Position numbers and translations under genes: made by a program
Assembly: GCA_900772705.1 (NCBI GenBank)
Contig: CAAGRQ010000133.1
Span: 1-10,949 of the forward strand
DNA: 10,949 nucleotides
Source of the DNA: Clostridia bacterium
GTDB taxonomy: Bacteria; Bacillota; Clostridia; Oscillospirales; Acutalibacteraceae
Direction: 5' to 3'
Notes under the pieces: generated by a model
Databases searched by the model: none
Seen by the model: only the letters and a program-made list of their open reading frames with translations
What the model was told of the DNA's origin: nothing
Shown here: positions 6,584-10,949 of the stretch, in pieces
Layout of the letters: each line of letters starts with the position of its first letter
Numbering within the stretch: the first letter of the stretch is position 1

Positions 6584-6622
6584 GCAATTATGTTAAAGCC
6601 TAGTAAACATATAGGCATTATA
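6578..6622. promoter_or_regulatory. 45-bp imperfect dyad over the -10 and start site, candidate operator
   Basis: The left arm TATAATGCAATTATGTT (6578-6594) and the reverse complement of the right arm (6606-6622), TATAATGCCTATATGTT, agree at 14 of 17 positions: 8 outer bases, a 3-base mismatch, then 6 inner bases. The centre is at 6600, about 10 bp after the predicted start. The outer left arm is the -10 box, so a protein bound here would block RNA polymerase. Only the inner 6-bp stem would be fully present in the RNA, which favours a DNA operator over an RNA structure. AT-rich sequence makes chance symmetry easier, hence moderate confidence. Confidence 0.45.
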
Positions 6623-6657
6623 GATATTGATTGCAATACAAAGAGAGGAACGGTTAT

Positions 6658-7284
6658 ATGAAGCAGTTATTATGCTTTGGTGATTCAAACACATGGGGTC
6701 TGATGCCAAAGACAAACGAGCGATATTCGTGGGGAGTCAGGTGGACGAGCCTGCTCCAGGAAAAACTTGAAAAGCACAACATACGAGTTCTCGAGGAAGG
6801 CTTATGCGGAAGAACCACGATATTTGATGACGCATATCGAAAAAACAGAAACGGTTTGGAATCGCTGCCGGAGATACTCGAATCGAATTATCCCGACGCC
6901 GCAGTGATTATGCTCGGCACTAACGACTGCAAATCCTGCTACAATGCAAACCCTTACAAAATTGCGAAGGGACTCGGTCTGTGCGTGGACGAACTGCTAA
7001 AATTCATTCCGCCGAAAAATATAATTATCGTATCCCCCATTCATCTCGGAGACGAGGTATGGAAAGAAGAATACGATCCCGAATTTGACAGGCATTCGGT
7101 TGAGGTATCGCAAAATCTTTTTGAAGAGTACGAAAAGGTGGCGAATGAAAAAGGCGTTGCCATAGTCTCTGCCGCCGATTATGTTCAGCCTAGCAAGAGC
7201 GACAGAGAGCACTTTACGCCCGAGGGGCACAGAATATTTGCAGACATAATATACAACAAACTGCTTGAAACCAAAATCGCATAA
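6658..7284 (+). CDS. SGNH/GDSL-family esterase (arylesterase/acyltransferase-like)
   Basis: The 208-residue product has the family blocks in order: I, LCFGDSNTWG (5-14, nucleophile Ser10); II, EEGLCGRTT (46-54, Gly51); III, MLGTNDCK (85-92, Asn89); and V, SDREHFTPEGH (181-191) with the Asp182-x-x-His185 pair. With no signal peptide and block I right at the N-terminus, it is cytoplasmic. The spacing and the segments RWTSLLQ, EEGLCGRTT, MLGTNDCK and IHFT-like HFT closely match the oligomeric Mycobacterium smegmatis esterase/acyltransferase group (MsAcT), so hydrolysis or transfer of short acyl esters is likely; the natural substrate is unknown. ATG 6658 was chosen because GAGAGG (6643-6648) lies 9 nt upstream. 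An in-frame TTG at 6631 has no comparable site and would extend past block I without conserved residues. It is a monocistronic unit with its own promoter and terminator. Confidence 0.93.
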   Translation: MKQLLCFGDSNTWGLMPKTNERYSWGVRWTSLLQEKLEKHNIRVLEEGLCGRTTIFDDAYRKNRNGLESLPEILESNYPDAAVIMLGTNDCKSCYNANPYKIAKGLGLCVDELLKFIPPKNIIIVSPIHLGDEVWKEEYDPEFDRHSVEVSQNLFEEYEKVANEKGVAIVSAADYVQPSKSDREHFTPEGHRIFADIIYNKLLETKIA

Positions 7285-7301
7285 ACCATAAACATAAAAT
7301 T

Positions 7302-7325
7302 AAGACCTCGAAAAATCGAGGTCTT
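7302..7325. terminator. Bidirectional terminator between the esterase gene and pheT
   Basis: A perfect 10-bp stem, AAGACCTCGA (7302-7311) with TCGAGGTCTT (7316-7325), closes on an AAAA loop. T-rich stretches follow on both strands: TTTAATGTTTT on plus and AATTTTATG on minus. It sits 17 nt past the esterase stop and 15 nt past the pheT stop, serving both convergent units. The T-tracts are interrupted, so efficiency may be moderate. Confidence 0.83.
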
Positions 7326-7340
7326 TAATGTTTTGGTATA

Positions 7341-9707
7341 CTATTTTTTTAACTCAATTCCCTTGTCTTTCAAGCTACCTATAATCTTATCGGTTACCTC
7401 GGTTACCTCTTCTTTGGTAAGTGTTCTTTCGGGGTGAGCAAAGGTGATACGGGTTGTGATGGACTTAGTTCCGTCGCTTTCATCCTCATAAACATCGGTT
7501 ACCTCTACATTTTTAACAAGAGGACTCTTTGCTTTAAGAATAGCCGTTGAAATGGGAGCAAAGGTGCGTGAAATGAACGAAAGGTCAATTTCCATTTCGG
7601 GGAATTTTGACGGCTCGTAATATGTTATAGACGCATTCTTTATGTCGGCAAACGCTTGCACATCAATCTCTGCATAAACTACAGCGGCTTTTTTATCAAT
7701 CTTCTTTTGCACGCTCGGATGAACGATACCGATTTCGCCGATTTCGACGCCGTCACAGAAAATCTTATTAAGATTTCTCGGATGCTGATAAGGGAACTCG
7801 GCGGTCTTAGCCTCAAAGGTAAGCGGCTTATGCTTAATATCGTCGCTCATAACTTCAAGCATATCACGAAGTGCAAAGAAAAGCACGGGAATCGGCGTTA
7901 CCTTGCTGTAAAGAGTGATGCCGAGTTTCTTCTTTTCTATACAAAGATTATTTTCGTCAATACCGGTTACCGCTCTGCCTATCTCGAAAATTCCAAAATG
8001 CGGAGCAAACGAAGTATTGCTCTTTACCTGGCAAAGTTGGGTAGGAATGATTGAGCGGCGAATAGTCTCAATATTCGGATTGGTTGCACCGTCAAGTTTA
8101 ATCACGCCGTCTGCATCCAAACCGATAGCTTTAAGTTCGTCATAATAAGACCAAACATAAGAATGAAGTTCATGAAGTGAAAATCTCTTAACGAGCAAAT
8201 CCTTAATCTTATCCTCAACCGTCTTTTCAACCGACGGACGAACCGGATAAAGCGGAGCGACTGCGGTATGAATATCAAAGTTATCATAGCCGTAAATACG
8301 GGTGATTTCCTCGATAATATCGGCTTTCATTGTTACATCCTTAGTTGCTCTCCAAGACGGAACATCAACGGTAAAGCTGTCGTTTTCGAGTTCTACGCCG
8401 AAACCGAGAGATTTAAGGGTTTTAACTATCGTGTCATTTGAAATTTCAATTCCCGTATACTTATCAACAAAGGCTTTGTCAAATTTAAGTTCAACATTAT
8501 CATAGTGATAAGCGTAATCGTCGGTGAGAGCGGAAACAACGGTTGCACCGTCATCGTATTTTTGGAGAAGTTCCACAAATCTTGCGATAGCGGTAACGGT
8601 CATCTCGGGGTCAAGACACTTTTCGTATCTCATGGAAGCGTCGGTTCTGTGAGCGAGGCGAACGGTTGACTTACGAACAGAAGCCGCATTAAAGGTTGCG
8701 GATTCCAATGTAAGTGTGGTTGTATCGTCAACGATTTCGCTGTCAAGACCGCCCATAATACCTGCGATTGCAACAGGAGTATTATCGTTGCAAATCATAA
8801 GGGTATTTTCGTCAATATTTCTTTCAACTCCGTCAAGAGTTTGGAAAGTAAACGGAGTGTCAAATCTCTTAATTCTGATTTTTTCAACCTTACGGCTGTC
8901 GAATGCGTGCATGGGCTGACCCATCTCGAGCATAAGATAATTTGTAAGGTCGGCAAGGAAGTTAATTGCTCTCATTCCGCAGTAGTAAAGGCGGATACGC
9001 ATATCGACAGGAGACACGGTACGCTTAATATTCTCTATCTGGAGGCAGGAATATCTCTGGCAAAGCGAGTCTTCGATTTTCATATCAACCTTTGGCAGAG
9101 AGTCATATTTACTCAAATCAACTCCGCCTATATTTTTAAGCGGTCTGCCCGAAAGAGCGGCAAATTCTCTTGCGATTCCGTAATGGCCCCAAAGGTCGGG
9201 ACGGTTTGTAAGAGATTTATTATCAACCTCAAAAATAATATCGTCAATGGCATAAACGCTCTTAAGGTCCGTGCCGTTCGGAATATCGTCGGTAATTTCC
9301 ATAATGCCGCTGTTATCGTCGGAAATGCCTATTTCCTTTTCGGAGCAGCACATACCGTTTGAAAGATAGCCTGCAAGTTTACGTGGTGCAATTTCAATTT
9401 CGCCGATTTTTGCGCCGACCTTTGCAAAAGCGGTTTTCATACCCACTCTTACATTCGGAGCGCCGCAGACAACATCCGTAAGTTCCGCCTCGCCTGCGTC
9501 CACCTTGAGAAGATGAAGTTTCTTTGAGTCGGGATGATTTTCAACAGATTTGATTTCTGCCACAACAACGCCCGAAAGGTCACTGCCCTTAAAATAAATG
9601 TCATTTTCTACCTCGGCAGTGGAGAGCGAAAACTGATTGATAAGTTTAAGTTTATCGAGTCCCGACAAATCAACGAAGTCGGAAATCCAATTCATAGATA
9701 AAAACAT
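7341..9707 (-). CDS. pheT: Phenylalanyl-tRNA synthetase beta subunit
   Basis: PheT is the non-catalytic and editing half of the (alpha-beta)2 enzyme that charges tRNA-Phe. The 788-residue length is typical of the bacterial long form. Domains in order: N-terminal segment MFLSMNWISDFVDL; tRNA-binding OB-fold (about 40-150, with HPDSKKLHLLKVD at 58-70 and CGAPNVRVGMKTAFA at 81-95); B3/B4 editing domain (about 210-385, with LTNYLMLEMGQPMHAFD at 254-270 and AIAGIMGG at 313-320); B5 domain (about 403-475, ending DIIEEITRIYGYD); the catalytic-like core (about 490-680); and the C-terminal FDX-ACB anticodon-binding domain (about 696-788, starting YYEPSKFPEMEIDLSF). The ATG has GGGGAGTG (9713-9720) upstream. 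It lies 17 nt after pheS and shares its T-box-controlled transcript. All domains are present and intact. Confidence 0.98.
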   Translation of the reverse strand: MFLSMNWISDFVDLSGLDKLKLINQFSLSTAEVENDIYFKGSDLSGVVVAEIKSVENHPDSKKLHLLKVDAGEAELTDVVCGAPNVRVGMKTAFAKVGAKIGEIEIAPRKLAGYLSNGMCCSEKEIGISDDNSGIMEITDDIPNGTDLKSVYAIDDIIFEVDNKSLTNRPDLWGHYGIAREFAALSGRPLKNIGGVDLSKYDSLPKVDMKIEDSLCQRYSCLQIENIKRTVSPVDMRIRLYYCGMRAINFLADLTNYLMLEMGQPMHAFDSRKVEKIRIKRFDTPFTFQTLDGVERNIDENTLMICNDNTPVAIAGIMGGLDSEIVDDTTTLTLESATFNAASVRKSTVRLAHRTDASMRYEKCLDPEMTVTAIARFVELLQKYDDGATVVSALTDDYAYHYDNVELKFDKAFVDKYTGIEISNDTIVKTLKSLGFGVELENDSFTVDVPSWRATKDVTMKADIIEEITRIYGYDNFDIHTAVAPLYPVRPSVEKTVEDKIKDLLVKRFSLHELHSYVWSYYDELKAIGLDADGVIKLDGATNPNIETIRRSIIPTQLCQVKSNTSFAPHFGIFEIGRAVTGIDENNLCIEKKKLGITLYSKVTPIPVLFFALRDMLEVMSDDIKHKPLTFEAKTAEFPYQHPRNLNKIFCDGVEIGEIGIVHPSVQKKIDKKAAVVYAEIDVQAFADIKNASITYYEPSKFPEMEIDLSFISRTFAPISTAILKAKSPLVKNVEVTDVYEDESDGTKSITTRITFAHPERTLTKEEVTEVTDKIIGSLKDKGIELKK

Positions 9708-9724
9708 AATGTCACTCCCCTTTC

Positions 9725-10777
9725 TTACTCATCGTCGGTGAACTGGCTCATAGCCTTTAGGCTTCCGCCGTTCAAATCACGAATATCTTTAATGCCGTAT
9801 TTCATCATAACAAGTCTTGTAAGACCCAAACCGAACGCAAAGCCGGTGTACTCATCGGGGTCAATGCCGCCCATACGAAGCACCTCGGGGTGAATCATAC
9901 CGCAGGGGCAAAGTTCAAGCCAGCCGCTGTGCTTACAGCTCGGACAACCCTCGCCGCCGCAGATAAGACAGCTTATGTCAAGTTCAAAGCCCGGCTCAAC
10001 GAACGGGAAGAAGCCCGGACGAAGCCTTACTTTAATGTCTTTTTGGAACACCTCGGAAAGCATTGTTTTCATAAAGTAAATAAGATTTGAAATAGAAATG
10101 TCCTTACCTACCATCATACCCTCCATTTGGAAGAAGGTGTTTTCGTGGCAGGCGTCTGTTGCTTCATTTCTAAAGCATCTGCCCGGGAAGATAGCCTTAA
10201 TGGGAGTGCCGTCATTAATGAGTGCATCCTTATACTTTCTCAAAATTGCATTTTGTGCGGCAGAGGTCTGCGATTTAAGAAGTTGACCGTTAGTGAGATA
10301 ATAGGTGTCCTGCATATCTCTTGCCGGGTGATCCTTTGGAATATTAACCGACTCAAAACATTCATAGTCGGTAACCACCTCGGAATAATCCTCTACGGTA
10401 AAGCCCATTGATTCAAATATCTGCTCGCACTGTCTTTGAACGAGAGTAATGGGGTGATAAGAGCCTCTGTTTAATTTTGCCGGCAAGGAAAGGTCGAGTT
10501 CGGGCATAAGTTCGATTTCCCTTTGAACCTCGAGTTCTTTCATCTCCTGAGTTTTTTCGCCGATTCTTTTTGCGACAGCGGTTTTAAGTTCGTTCACCTT
10601 TTGACCGAAAGCCTTTTTATCCTCTGCCGAAAGTTCCTTCATACCTTTAAGCAAATCGGTAATACTGCCCTTTTTGCCGAGATATGAAACACGAATGCTC
10701 TCGAGTTCGGACAAATCTTTGATGTCGTTGAGTTCGCTCTCGAAAGCCTCTCTCAGACTTTTAATCTTCTGTTCCAT
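9725..10777 (-). CDS. pheS: Phenylalanyl-tRNA synthetase alpha subunit
   Basis: PheS is the catalytic class II subunit that activates phenylalanine and transfers it to tRNA-Phe. At 350 residues the length is normal. An N-terminal coiled coil (about 1-90, tRNA-binding) precedes the catalytic domain. Motif 1 lies around HPITLVQRQCEQIFESMGF (108-126), then HPARDMQDTYY (150-160), motif 2 in FRNEATDAC...FFQMEG (202-220), and motif 3 in GLGLTRLVMMKYGI (316-329). The phenylalanine-pocket segment GFAFG (312-316) is standard. A Cys-rich insert, CLICGGEGCPSCK (270-282) then CPCGMIHP, is the usual bacterial 'CGG.GC..C' type. Three positions differ from the common bacterial consensus (see findings): SQTS in place of THTS (169-172), FFQ in place of FHQ (215-217) and a Thr for Glu in motif 3 (320). 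GGAGG (10783-10787) lies 5 nt before the ATG. It is the first gene of pheST, directly behind the T-box terminator. Confidence 0.98.
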   Translation of the reverse strand: MEQKIKSLREAFESELNDIKDLSELESIRVSYLGKKGSITDLLKGMKELSAEDKKAFGQKVNELKTAVAKRIGEKTQEMKELEVQREIELMPELDLSLPAKLNRGSYHPITLVQRQCEQIFESMGFTVEDYSEVVTDYECFESVNIPKDHPARDMQDTYYLTNGQLLKSQTSAAQNAILRKYKDALINDGTPIKAIFPGRCFRNEATDACHENTFFQMEGMMVGKDISISNLIYFMKTMLSEVFQKDIKVRLRPGFFPFVEPGFELDISCLICGGEGCPSCKHSGWLELCPCGMIHPEVLRMGGIDPDEYTGFAFGLGLTRLVMMKYGIKDIRDLNGGSLKAMSQFTDDE

Positions 10778-10796
10778 AATTTCCTCCGTTTATAAT

Positions 10797-10823
10797 AAAA
10801 AAACGCCTCATAAAAATGAGACG
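10797..10823 (-). terminator. Regulated intrinsic terminator of the T-box leader
   Basis: On the minus strand CGTCTCAT (10823-10816) pairs with ATGAGGCG (10811-10804), 8 bp with one G-U and a TTTT loop, followed by seven T (10803-10797). Its 5' arm contains both CGT and CTCA used by the antiterminator, so the two structures exclude each other. It ends 19 nt before the pheS ATG. Confidence 0.93.
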
Positions 10824-10949
10824 AAAATTCCGTGGTACCACTCAAATTGTGCACCCATAGGCACACCGCTTTTTGCCTTTAACGCAGGCTTACGCTTTAC
10901 TTACTTTCTCGCAAAGTGCCTCTCCGATTGCCTTGGGATGAAACGTCTG
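10797..10949 (-). promoter_or_regulatory. T-box riboswitch of pheST, 5' part beyond the window
   Basis: The leader senses uncharged tRNA-Phe: pairing with the tRNA stabilises an antiterminator and lets pheST be transcribed. On the minus strand the T-box region reads GAGTGGTACCACGG (10830-10843). The antiterminator can be drawn exactly: helix A1 is TGAG (10844-10841) with CTCA (10820-10817), the 7-nt bulge is TGGTACC, and helix A2 is ACG (10833-10831) with CGT (10823-10821). The bulge TGGT is complementary to ACCA, as expected for tRNA-Phe with discriminator A73. Stem III is GTGTGCC/GGTGCAC (10849-10866). A likely Phe specifier is TTT in GGCACTTTGCGAG (codon at 10913-10915); TTC followed by A at 10942-10940 is an alternative. 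Most of Stem I and the promoter lie outside the window. Confidence 0.94.

Noticed and set aside
6631..6657. TTG start for the esterase, adding nine residues
   Set aside because: ATG 6658 has GAGAGG 9 nt upstream, and that site would fall inside the extended coding region. The family begins just before the FGDS block.
8841..9362. Plus-strand open frame of 173 codons inside pheT
   Set aside because: It is fully antisense to the conserved tRNA-binding and B3/B4 domains of PheT, so it is a shadow of a real gene.
1..10949. CRISPR arrays, insertion sequences, tRNA or rRNA genes, prophage or toxin-antitoxin modules
   Set aside because: Reading both strands I found no regularly spaced repeats, transposase-like frames, cloverleaf sequences or short paired toxin-like genes. 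Nearly all sequence is accounted for by the listed genes and their control regions.

Overview
The window looks like chromosomal DNA of a low-to-mid GC, spore-forming Clostridia-type Firmicute. The evidence is a T-box leader in front of pheST, consensus sigma-A promoters, strong GGAGG-type ribosome binding sites and a ypeB spore-germination gene. The PheS and YpeB sequence style fits the Ruminococcaceae/Oscillospirales, but that placement is inference. Coding density is high and no gap exceeds 300 bases. I see no mobile element, CRISPR array, tRNA or rRNA.

Layout. (1) Positions 1-4648, minus strand: an apparent operon read proB -> proA -> a membrane-anchored beta-propeller-like protein -> a polysaccharide/oligosaccharide flippase that runs off the left edge. 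It starts from a near-consensus promoter at 4703-4731. Gene spacing is 9 nt, a 1-nt overlap (TAATG) and 16 nt, so translation is probably coupled. (2) Positions 4649-4806: a 158-bp divergent intergenic region. (3) Positions 4807-6498, plus strand: ypeB and a small acidic lipoprotein gene. Both are preceded by the same promoter-like element resembling forespore (sigma-G/F) promoters, and the pair ends in a strong terminator. (4) Positions 6555-7284, plus strand: a single SGNH/GDSL esterase gene with a textbook sigma-A promoter whose -10 is embedded in a 45-bp imperfect dyad. (5) A short hairpin terminator lies between the convergent esterase and pheT. (6) Positions 7341-10949, minus strand: pheS-pheT, encoding the two subunits of phenylalanyl-tRNA synthetase, under a T-box riboswitch whose 5' part is cut by the right edge.

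How the genes work together. ProB and ProA carry out the first two steps from glutamate towards proline. PheS and PheT form an (alpha-beta)2 synthetase whose expression is set by uncharged tRNA-Phe. YpeB is known to localise and stabilise the cortex-lytic enzyme SleB in spores. Here sleB is not next to ypeB, and the small lipoprotein takes the place of a partner gene. The most interesting signals are the repeated promoter-like element tying the lipoprotein to ypeB, the dyad over the esterase promoter, and unusual residues at normally conserved positions in the PheS active site. I found no clear new multi-gene system; the ypeB-lipoprotein pair is the best candidate for something under-described.
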